DNA from: Eggerthellaceae bacterium
GTDB taxonomy: Bacteria > Actinomycetota > Coriobacteriia > Coriobacteriales > Eggerthellaceae
DNA length: 10,480 nucleotides
Direction of reading: 5' to 3'
Assembly: GCA_017960005.1 (NCBI GenBank)
Contig: JAGCZM010000066.1
Span: 1-10,480, forward strand
The notes under the pieces were generated by a model that saw nothing but the letters and a program-made list of their open reading frames with translations, was not told where the DNA came from and did no database searches. Both the position numbers and the translations under genes were made by a program. This document shows positions 1 to 10,480 of the stretch, one piece after another. Each line of letters begins with the position of its first letter. Positions within the stretch are counted from its first letter, which is position 1.

Positions 1-506
1 ATGATCTCGGCCATGATGTCGGGATTCGGTTCCGGCAAAAAAGAATTATCTGCATCGGCGGAAAAATGGATGATTTTTCTTCCATCCATCACATTGGTAT
101 CCACATATGCCGGATAAGCCGGCTCGATAACCAATACCGTATTCGATTGATCGAACAGATCGAGCACATCGGCCAAATCATCGCCCGCACCGCTTGATAC
201 GAACACCTCATCGCTTGAAACGGTCAAACCGCGTTTTGAGTAATGCTCGGAAATGGCCTCACGCAGTTGGGGATCGCCGCATTCGGGCATATAACCATGG
301 AATGTTTCCTTCGAGGCCTGGTCGTTAACCGCCTCATGCAATGCCTTTATCACCGCATCGCATAAAGGAAGAGACACGTCTCCGATACCGATGTGATAAA
401 GTCGTTTATCGGGGTGTTCCCTCAAATAAGCCCTTGATGTTTCCGAAATGCGGGAGAACAAATACGAATCTTTGAGATTCGAATAATATGTATTGGGTTT
501 GATCAT
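1..506 (-). CDS. dapL: LL-diaminopimelate aminotransferase, 3' end cut by window edge
   Basis: This is a PLP-dependent fold-type I aminotransferase. The family converts tetrahydrodipicolinate plus glutamate directly to LL-diaminopimelate, bypassing the succinylase and acetylase routes. About 168 N-terminal residues are visible. Family hallmarks are NLKDSYLFSRI near residue 10, GIGDVSLPL at 40-48, a FHGYMPECG stretch at 69-77, and EPAYPAYVDTNVM at 128-140. The PLP-binding lysine would lie beyond the left edge. The ATG at 504-506 overlaps the dapF stop (ATGA), and an AAGGGG about 10 bases upstream, inside dapF, can serve as ribosome binding site. One oddity: the segment that usually reads SDGAK-D in this family is SSGAGDD here (residues 104-110), with glycine replacing lysine, so this may be a divergent subgroup. 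Coupling to dapF, which uses its product, supports the call. A related aminotransferase specificity is possible but less likely. Confidence 0.88.
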   Translation of the reverse strand, partial: MIKPNTYYSNLKDSYLFSRISETSRAYLREHPDKRLYHIGIGDVSLPLCDAVIKALHEAVNDQASKETFHGYMPECGDPQLREAISEHYSKRGLTVSSDEVFVSSGAGDDLADVLDLFDQSNTVLVIEPAYPAYVDTNVMDGRKIIHFSADADNSFLPEPNPDIMAEI

Positions 507-1294
507 ATTTCGACATCCCCTTCAAACACGGTTTTGGCCGGTCCCGTCATTGATACTGCATAATTCTCATCGACGCTTACGGACAGATGGCCTCCGTCAA
601 GCAAAACGGAAACAGGTTCGTTTTTGCGGCAGTATCCGTATTTGACGGAAGCGGCCACACCGGCGCATGCACCGGTTCCGCACGCGCAAGTGATACCGCT
701 TCCGCGCTCCCAAACACGCATGCGAATTTGGTTGTCGGATATAACCTGTACGAATTCGACGTTGATTCCATCGGGAAACATACGATGATGCTCAATGAAG
801 CGCCCGATTGTTTGAATGTCGATATTTTCGACAATATCGACAAAGATGACGAAATGAGGGTTGCCCATCGATACATAAGTTCCGGATACCGTTTGGGTTT
901 CATATTCAAAATCGATTTTATCCCCCACAACCGCTTTGCCCATATCCACGGTAACCCCCGAAATAACGCCACCGCACAAGTGCAAATCCAATTTCCTGAT
1001 TCCGGCTAAGGTTTCGACGGTAATGATTGTCTTATCGGTGTAGCCCTTATCGAAGAGATACTTTCCGACACAACGAATACCGTTTCCGCACATTTGCGCT
1101 TCGCTTCCGTCGGCATTGAAGATCCTCATCCTGCAATCCGCAACGGCAGAAGAGCTTATGAATATCATCCCGTCGGAACCTACTCCGAAATGCCTGTCGG
1201 AGAGCTTTTTCGATATTTCCGAAACGTCGGCGGGAACCTCATCGTAAACAAACAGATAATCGTTGCCCAATCCTTCCATCTTGGTGAAACGCAT
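503..1294 (-). CDS. dapF: Diaminopimelate epimerase
   Basis: The enzyme interconverts LL- and meso-diaminopimelate in the cytoplasm, supplying lysine and peptidoglycan precursor. It is cofactor-independent and works with two cysteines as acid and base. Both are visible: Cys69 in ADGSEAQMCGNGIRC and Cys205 in GSGITCACGTGACAG. The N-terminus MRFTKMEGLGNDYLF is canonical. The product is 263 residues, slightly under the usual 270-280. The reading frame is open upstream to 1381, but that stretch lies inside carB and encodes nothing family-like. The ATG at 1292-1294 is chosen because the conserved N-terminus starts there and AGGAG sits 7 bases upstream. The gene starts 13 bases after carB and overlaps dapL by four bases, so the two diaminopimelate genes are probably translationally coupled. 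Confidence 0.96.
   Translation of the reverse strand: MRFTKMEGLGNDYLFVYDEVPADVSEISKKLSDRHFGVGSDGMIFISSSAVADCRMRIFNADGSEAQMCGNGIRCVGKYLFDKGYTDKTIITVETLAGIRKLDLHLCGGVISGVTVDMGKAVVGDKIDFEYETQTVSGTYVSMGNPHFVIFVDIVENIDIQTIGRFIEHHRMFPDGINVEFVQVISDNQIRMRVWERGSGITCACGTGACAGVAASVKYGYCRKNEPVSVLLDGGHLSVSVDENYAVSMTGPAKTVFEGDVEI
817..842. repeat. 10-bp perfect inverted repeat inside dapF
   Basis: Arms at 817-826 and 833-842 (TGTCGATATT and its reverse complement) flank a 6-base loop. The DNA codes for FVDIVENIDI, residues 151-160 of DapF. No U-run follows on the transcribed strand, so it is not a standard terminator. Confidence 0.55.
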
Positions 1295-1301
1295 CAAGTT
1301 T

Positions 1302-1308
1302 CTCCTTT
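1302..1308 (-). promoter_or_regulatory. dapF ribosome binding site
   Basis: AAAGGAG lies 7 bases before the dapF ATG and shares its first base with the carB stop codon (TGA). It decides the dapF start at 1294 over the longer open frame reaching 1381. Confidence 0.85.
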
Positions 1309-4300
1309 CAGATCGCGTCGATCGTGGATACACCGAACGTAACTTCTTCGAGAACGTCCAAAAGCATACGAACCGTGTCAAGCGAAGTGAGCATCGTCAC
1401 ATTGTTTTCCGCGGCAACACGACGGATGGCAACACCGTCTCCGTAATGGACGCCGGATAATATCGCCCTGGTATTGATGACGTAGCTGACGTAACCGGCG
1501 CGAATCGAATCGAGCACTTCTTCGCTGCCTTCGCTGGGTTTATGAAGTATTCTCGTGCGGATTCCGTGTTCTTTGAGAACCTCGGCGGTCAAAGAGGTCG
1601 CTTCGATGTTGAATCCCATGTTGTAAAAACGACGGACCAAAGCAACCGTTTCTTCCTTGTCTTCGTCTGCAACGCTTACCAACACCGTTCCGTAATTGGG
1701 CAAAGACAACCCGGCCGCCAACATCGCTTTATATACGGCACGATGCAGTTTTTCGTCATAGCCGATCGCTTCTCCGGTCGATTTCATCTCGGGAGAAAGG
1801 TATGCATCCATGCCTCTTAATTTGGAAAAAGAAAAAGCCGGAACTTTGACGTAATAACGGCCCTTTTCCGCCGGATATCTCGTATCTATTCCTTGTTCTT
1901 TCAAAGAAACGCCCAAAATAGCCAAAGTTCCGATATCGGCCAAAGCGTATCCGGTTGCTTTCGACAAGAAAGGAACGGTTCGGGAGGATCTGGGATTGAC
2001 CTCGATGACGTATACGTTTTCGGAAGAATCCACGATGTATTGAATATTGAACAAGCCGACTATACCGATGGATAAGCCGAGCTTCTCGGTATAGTCCAAT
2101 ATCTTGCTTTTAACCTTATCGGTTAAGCTGTAAGACGGATATACGCTGATCGAGTCTCCGGAATGCACACCGGTTCTTTCGACCAGTTCCATGATTCCGG
2201 GAACAAACACATCTTTCCCGTCGCAGACGGCATCGACCTCCACTTCTTTGCCTTTTATGTACTTATCGACCAATACCGGCCTTGAAGCGTCGATGGAAAC
2301 CGCGGATTTCAGATAGTCCCACATGGATTCTTCTTTGGCCACTATCTGCATGGCACGCCCACCCAAAACAAAACTGGGGCGTACCAATACGGGATAACCG
2401 ATCTCTTTTGCCGTCTTAATGCCTTCTTCCATATCGGTTACGGCTCTGCCTATCGGTTGAGGGATATTCAGGTCAAGAAGAAGTTTCTCGAATAAATCAC
2501 GGTTTTCGGCACAATCGATGGCATCGCAATCCGTTCCGATGATTTTCACGCCGCGCATAGCCAAAGGCTCGGCCAAATTGATGGCGGTTTGACCGCCCAA
2601 AGTCGCGATGACGCCAATGGGTTGTTCCAAAGCAATGACATTCATCACATCTTCGGGATATAGCGGCTCGAAATACAACTTATCCGAACAGGTGTAGTCG
2701 GTGGAAACCGTTTCGGGGTTGTTATTGATGATGATGGCTTCGAACCCCGCCTTTTTTATCGTTTTGACGGCATGCACGGTCGAATAATCGAACTCGACAC
2801 CCTGCCCGATACGTATGGGGCCCGAACCCAAAACGATTATCTTACGCTTATCGGATACGATCGATTCGTTTTCTTCTTCATAAGTCGAATAAAAATACGG
2901 CACATAGCTTTCGAATTCGGATGCACAAGTATCAATCATCTTATAAACGGGAACTATGCGGTTTTCCATTCTCAATGTGAAGATTTCGTCTTCGGTTGTA
3001 CCCCACAAATTAGATATCTCTTTGTCCGAGAACCCGCATTTCTTCGCATAAAGCAACGCGGATATGTCGAATTTGTTTGCAGCCAGCATCTCTTCGGTTT
3101 CGACGATGTGACGAATACCGTATAAGAAGAATTTGTCGATTGAGGTTGCTTCGGCAATCCTGTCGACGGAGACATTGAGCCTCATCGACTGAGCAATGGC
3201 GTAAAGCCTGTCATCGGTTGCATGGTGTATGTAATCGAGCAATGTTTCCGAGTCGCAGGTCTCGAATTTCTTCAAATATAGATGAAACGCACCGTTTTCG
3301 AGAGAGCGAATACCCTTCAACAAACTTTCCTCAAAAGTCCTGCCGACGCTCATCACCTCGCCGGTTGCCTTCATCTGTGTCGAAAGCGTATTGTTGGCAT
3401 CCGAGAACTTGTCAAACGGAAATCTCGGCAATTTACAAACGACATAGTCGAGTGCGGGCTCAAACGATGCAGGCGTATTGGCAAGACATATCTCGTCCAA
3501 AGTCATTCCCACGCCTATCTTCGCGGAAACCCTTGCTATCGGATATCCGCTTGCTTTTGAAGCAAGCGCCGAAGATCTCGAAACTCTCGGATTGACCTCG
3601 ATCAGGTAATAGGCAAATGAATTGGGGTCCAACGCAAACTGGACGTTGCATCCACCTTTGATTTTAAGTGCCCTGATGATTTTCAACGCGCTGTCGCGAA
3701 GCATTTGATACTCTTTGTTTGCCAGGGTTTGGGAAGGGCAAACCACAACGGAATCTCCCGTGTGTATGCCGACCGGATCGAGGTTTTCCATATTGCAAAC
3801 CGTTATGGCCGTGTCGTTTGCATCGCGCATAACCTCATACTCTATTTCCTTAAACCCGTACACGCTTTTTTCGACAAGAACCTCATGAACCGGAGAAAGC
3901 TCAAGGGCATGCCTCATCAAATCGACGAATTCTTTGGGATTGCCGGCAAAACCTCCCCCGGTGCCTCCGAGCGTAAACGCCGGTCTCAAAACCACCGGAT
4001 AACCTATTTCTTCGGCGATTTTGAGTCCCTCCCCCGTCGAATACGCGATATCGGAAGGCAATACAGGCTCTCCCAAGGATTTACATAATCTTTTGAATTT
4101 TTCTCTATCTTCCGCTTGCTCGATTGAGGAGCTGTCGGTACCGAGCAATTCGACATGGCATTCGGCCAAAACACCCTTTTTCTCGAGTTGGAGAGCCAAA
4201 TTCAATCCGGTTTGACCGCCTATGCCGGGCAATATGGCATCGGGACGCTCGTATCTGATGATTTTCGCGAGGTATTCAAGCGTCAGGGGCTCCATATAGA

Positions 4301-4490
4301 CTTTATCCGCAACGGAAGTATCGGTCATGATAGTGGCGGGATTCGAGTTGCAAAGAATCACCTCGTAACCCTCTTCTTTCAAAGCCAGGCATGCTTGCGT
4401 ACCCGCATAATCGAACTCGGCCGCTTGTCCGATGACGATGGGTCCCGAGCCTATGACCAAAATCTTTTTGACATCAGTTCTCTTCGGCAC
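1308..4490 (-). CDS. carB: Carbamoyl-phosphate synthetase large subunit
   Basis: CarB uses two ATP, bicarbonate and ammonia delivered by CarA to make carbamoyl phosphate for pyrimidine and arginine synthesis. The 1060-residue product has the full architecture. The N-terminal carboxyphosphate half has GSGPIVIGQAAEFDYAG at about 14-30 and EVNPRVSRSSALASKA at about 298-313. An oligomerisation linker follows at about 400-550. The carbamoyl-phosphate half repeats the pattern, with GSGPIRIGQGVEFDY at about 555-569 and EVNPRSSRTVPFLSKA at about 830-845. A C-terminal MGS-like allosteric domain starts near 930. In that domain, ATSLTA (Thr965, Thr968), Lys984 and Asn1006 align by eye with nucleotide-contacting residues of the E. 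coli enzyme, so UMP control is plausible. The start is GTG at 4490 giving MPKRTDVKKIL, the usual N-terminus. An in-frame GTG at 4499 is too close to the ribosome binding site. It overlaps carA by 17 bases. No frame damage is seen. Confidence 0.98.
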   Translation of the reverse strand: MPKRTDVKKILVIGSGPIVIGQAAEFDYAGTQACLALKEEGYEVILCNSNPATIMTDTSVADKVYMEPLTLEYLAKIIRYERPDAILPGIGGQTGLNLALQLEKKGVLAECHVELLGTDSSSIEQAEDREKFKRLCKSLGEPVLPSDIAYSTGEGLKIAEEIGYPVVLRPAFTLGGTGGGFAGNPKEFVDLMRHALELSPVHEVLVEKSVYGFKEIEYEVMRDANDTAITVCNMENLDPVGIHTGDSVVVCPSQTLANKEYQMLRDSALKIIRALKIKGGCNVQFALDPNSFAYYLIEVNPRVSRSSALASKASGYPIARVSAKIGVGMTLDEICLANTPASFEPALDYVVCKLPRFPFDKFSDANNTLSTQMKATGEVMSVGRTFEESLLKGIRSLENGAFHLYLKKFETCDSETLLDYIHHATDDRLYAIAQSMRLNVSVDRIAEATSIDKFFLYGIRHIVETEEMLAANKFDISALLYAKKCGFSDKEISNLWGTTEDEIFTLRMENRIVPVYKMIDTCASEFESYVPYFYSTYEEENESIVSDKRKIIVLGSGPIRIGQGVEFDYSTVHAVKTIKKAGFEAIIINNNPETVSTDYTCSDKLYFEPLYPEDVMNVIALEQPIGVIATLGGQTAINLAEPLAMRGVKIIGTDCDAIDCAENRDLFEKLLLDLNIPQPIGRAVTDMEEGIKTAKEIGYPVLVRPSFVLGGRAMQIVAKEESMWDYLKSAVSIDASRPVLVDKYIKGKEVEVDAVCDGKDVFVPGIMELVERTGVHSGDSISVYPSYSLTDKVKSKILDYTEKLGLSIGIVGLFNIQYIVDSSENVYVIEVNPRSSRTVPFLSKATGYALADIGTLAILGVSLKEQGIDTRYPAEKGRYYVKVPAFSFSKLRGMDAYLSPEMKSTGEAIGYDEKLHRAVYKAMLAAGLSLPNYGTVLVSVADEDKEETVALVRRFYNMGFNIEATSLTAEVLKEHGIRTRILHKPSEGSEEVLDSIRAGYVSYVINTRAILSGVHYGDGVAIRRVAAENNVTMLTSLDTVRMLLDVLEEVTFGVSTIDAI
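2058..2096. repeat. 11-bp perfect inverted repeat inside carB
   Basis: Arms at 2058-2068 (GACTATACCGA) and 2086-2096 are exact reverse complements with a 17-base spacer. A second, mutually exclusive 5-bp hairpin (CCGAG at 2077-2081, CTCGG at 2085-2089) uses part of the right arm. It codes for about residues 799-811 of CarB in the second ATP-grasp domain. The repeat is certain; any function is unknown. Confidence 0.6.
3548..3568. repeat. 9-bp perfect inverted repeat with 3-base loop inside carB
   Basis: Arms CGCTTGCTT at 3548-3556 and its complement at 3560-3568 flank a 3-base loop. In the transcript this gives a tight GC-containing stem with a CAA loop. It lies in the conserved ALASKASGYP segment of the first CarB half. 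Confidence 0.5.
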
Positions 4491-5579
4491 TCGGGGCACC
4501 TTCTTCCATCATAACGACAAATCGATCGAACAGATGAGTGCTGTCTTGCGGACCGGGTGCGCTTTCGGGATGGTATTGCACGCTGAATACCTTGTCCTTT
4601 TCGCACTTGATTCCTTCTATGGTGTTGTCGAGCAGGTTGATACGCGTCACGCTCAAAGGAGTATCAATCAAGCTGTCCCCGTCCACGGCATAGGAGTGGT
4701 TCTGGGACGTGATTTCTATTTTGCCGGTCTCCAAATCTTTGACCGGATGATTGCCTCCTCTGTGCCCGAACTTGAGTTTGTAAGTTTTGGCACCGTAAGC
4801 CAAAGCGATAATCTGATGGCCCAAGCAAACCCCGAATATAACGACCTTGCCGAGCAACGACGATACGGTCCGTATCGTTTCTTTGACATCGGTGGGATCA
4901 CCCGGACCGTTCGAGATTAACAATCCGTCCGGATGCAAAGAAAGAATGGTTTGAGCAGACGTATTCCACGGAACGACCGTAACGCGGCAACCGCGCTTTA
5001 TCAAACAACGCACGATGTTTTGCTTAATACCGCAATCGATGGCGACAACGTGCAATCTTGCCATATCATTGCCTGAAGTATACGGCTTGTCGCAACTGAC
5101 ACGGCTTACCGCATCACGCGGCAAATCATACGCGGATAATTTGGTTAAAGCTTCATCCAACGAAGTGCAAACATCGGTCAATAAGGCTTTTCTGCTCCCG
5201 AAATCTCTGATCGATCGATTGAGCTTTCGGGTATCGATTCCGCTGATGCCGCAGATTCCGTATCGCTCCATGACCTCGGATAACGTTTTCTCCGACCGGA
5301 AATTCGAGGGCTCATCATTGTATTGCCTGACGATCAAAGCGTCGATTGTCGGATGAGTTGTTTCGTAGTCGTCGGCCGCCATACCGTAATTACCGATGAG
5401 CGGATATGTCATGACGACGGCCTGGTCCGTATAAGAAGGATCGGAAATTATTTCCTGATACCCGACCATGGACGTGTTGAAAACGATTTCGAGTACTTTT
5501 TCTTCTTTGGAACCGAAGGAATAACCGAAATACTCCTGCCCGTCTTCAAGGACAATCTTTCTGTCAAACGGCCTTATCA

Positions 5580-5580
<1 letters not shown>
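4474..5580 (-). CDS. carA: Carbamoyl-phosphate synthetase small (glutaminase) subunit
   Basis: CarA hydrolyses glutamine and passes ammonia to CarB. The 368-residue length is normal. The N-terminal CarA-specific domain contains FNTSMVGYQEIISDPSYTDQ and the GISGIDTRKL stretch near 112-121. The C-terminal class I glutamine amidotransferase domain begins near 176. It carries NGPGDP (224-229), the nucleophile Cys252 in FGVCLGHQ, and His337 and Glu339 in YHPE, so the catalytic triad is complete. The frame also offers TTG at 5583, but the ATG at 5578-5580 has GGAG 7 bases upstream and is preferred. The ATG shares one base with the purF stop (TGATG), which favours re-initiation. The stop lies inside the carB start region, which suits a 1:1 complex. 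Confidence 0.98.
4499..4505 (-). promoter_or_regulatory. carB ribosome binding site inside carA
   Basis: AAGAAGG, within the last codons of carA, stands 8 bases before the GTG at 4490. The alternative in-frame GTG at 4499 would overlap this site, so 4490 is the better carB start. Confidence 0.75.
4860..4878. repeat. 19-bp odd palindrome inside carA
   Basis: ACGATACGG at 4860-4868, a single central T, and the exact reverse complement at 4870-4878. The dyad form resembles a repressor operator more than an RNA hairpin, but it sits mid-gene (TIRTVS, residues 235-240 of CarA), far from any start. The function is unknown and it may be chance. Confidence 0.5.
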
Positions 5581-10050
<4,470 letters not shown>

Positions 10051-10057
10051 AATCGAT

Positions 10058-10064
10058 TCCCTTC
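10058..10064 (-). promoter_or_regulatory. purB ribosome binding site
   Basis: GAAGGGA lies 7 bases before the purB ATG, in the 28-base gap after purA. This is the longest intergenic stretch in the window and shows no promoter-like or terminator-like sequence. Confidence 0.75.
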
Positions 10065-10078
10065 AAAAACTGCAAGCA

Positions 10079-10480
10079 TCATCTGATGATGATACTTTCG
10101 CGCTCGGCACCGACCGAAACATAGGTAATCGGACAGGCGATGGCATTTTCCAGATAGACGACATAATCTTTTGCCGCTTTCGGCAAATCCTCCCAACGTC
10201 TTACACCCGAGATATCGCAATGCCAGCCATCCAGGTATTCCAACACGGGTTCGGCCTTCGCCAAATCGTCGGTAAACGGAAAAGAATCGATGTCTTTCCC
10301 GTTCAGGCGATAGTGGGTACATACCGGAATCTTTTCCATATAACTCAAAACATCCAACTTCGTCAGCGCGATTTGCGTCGCACCCTGAAGTTCCGCCCCG
10401 TAGCGCGTTGCCACCAAATCAAGCGGCCCGACACGGCGCGGACGCCCGGTTTTGGCACCGTATTCGAATCCGGCCTCGCG
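10079..10480 (-). CDS. purA: Adenylosuccinate synthetase, 5' part outside window
   Basis: PurA condenses IMP with aspartate using GTP to form adenylosuccinate, which PurB then cleaves to AMP. Only the last 133 codons are present, about one third of a usual 420-440 residue protein; the open frame runs off the right edge. Visible C-terminal motifs are EYGAKTGRPRRVG (the arginine-rich substrate loop), LTKLDVL (the TKLD guanine-recognition motif), ISGVRRWEDLP, and a final SVGAERESII matching the family's C-terminal GVG..R motif. The style GPLDLVATRYG, where many bacteria have GWLDxVA, resembles clostridial relatives. The in-frame TTG at 10417 is an internal leucine codon, not a start. It is probably the first gene of the visible part of the operon, with its start and promoter beyond the edge. 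Confidence 0.95.
   Translation of the reverse strand, partial: REAGFEYGAKTGRPRRVGPLDLVATRYGAELQGATQIALTKLDVLSYMEKIPVCTHYRLNGKDIDSFPFTDDLAKAEPVLEYLDGWHCDISGVRRWEDLPKAAKDYVVYLENAIACPITYVSVGAERESIIIR

Noticed and set aside
1295..1381. Extended N-terminus for dapF, starting at 1381
   Set aside because: The extra 29 codons overlap carB, encode no DapF-like sequence and lack a well-placed ribosome site. The ATG at 1294 has one.
2583..2597. GGCGGT-TTG-ACCGCC hairpin in carB
   Set aside because: The Gly-Gln-Thr codons GGT CAA ACC pair by themselves; a similar, shorter form occurs at the matching site in the other CarB half. The protein motif explains it.
1308..4490. Internal duplication of carB as a DNA repeat
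   Set aside because: The two halves are homologous at protein level, as in all CarB, but the DNA has diverged. It is ancient family architecture, not a recent repeat.
4432..4920. Open frame of 162 codons on the plus strand across the carA/carB junction
   Set aside because: It is antisense to two intact genes, has no family-like motif, and is a by-product of their codon use.
10077..10091. CATCATC-T-GATGATG palindrome at the purA stop, as a possible terminator
   Set aside because: With a one-base centre only a short AT-rich stem can form, there is no U-run, and the purB ribosome site follows at once. It reflects the ESIIIR codons.

Overview
This 10.48 kb window is one block of core-metabolism genes, all read from the minus strand. 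In transcription order (right to left) they are purA (5' end outside the window), purB, pyrG, purF, carA, carB, dapF and dapL (3' end outside the window). Only about 52 bases lie between genes: 28 between purA and purB, 11 between purB and pyrG, and 13 between carB and dapF. The other junctions overlap by 4 bases (pyrG/purF), 1 base (purF/carA), 17 bases (carA/carB) and 4 bases (dapF/dapL). No promoter, terminator, riboswitch, RNA gene, mobile element or CRISPR array is visible. The arrangement looks like a single operon whose promoter and any leader regulation lie upstream of purA, beyond the right edge.

The organism is a bacterium using UGA as a normal stop codon, with purine-rich Shine-Dalgarno sites (AGGAG, GGAG, AAGGGA) and roughly balanced GC content. 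Three features fit an anaerobic Bacillota (Clostridia-like) lineage: a propeptide-bearing PurF of the Bacillus type with four cluster-ligand cysteines, a long animal-like PurB, and the DapL aminotransferase route to diaminopimelate. This placement is inferred from protein style, not from a search.

Region by region: 10480-10079 holds the C-terminal third of adenylosuccinate synthetase and 10050-8635 adenylosuccinate lyase, which together convert IMP to AMP. 8623-7007 is CTP synthase, the last step to CTP. 7010-5580 is amidophosphoribosyltransferase, the committed first step of purine synthesis. 5580-1308 encodes both subunits of carbamoyl-phosphate synthetase, the entry to pyrimidines and arginine. 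1294-1 encodes DapF and DapL, which make meso-diaminopimelate for lysine and cell wall.

The unit therefore joins entry and exit steps of purine and pyrimidine synthesis, including three consecutive glutamine-using enzymes, with the final two steps of diaminopimelate synthesis. I found no undescribed system. The points most worth a second look are a divergent cofactor-region motif in DapL, the animal-like PurB, the mixed-pathway operon, and several long perfect inverted repeats inside coding sequence.
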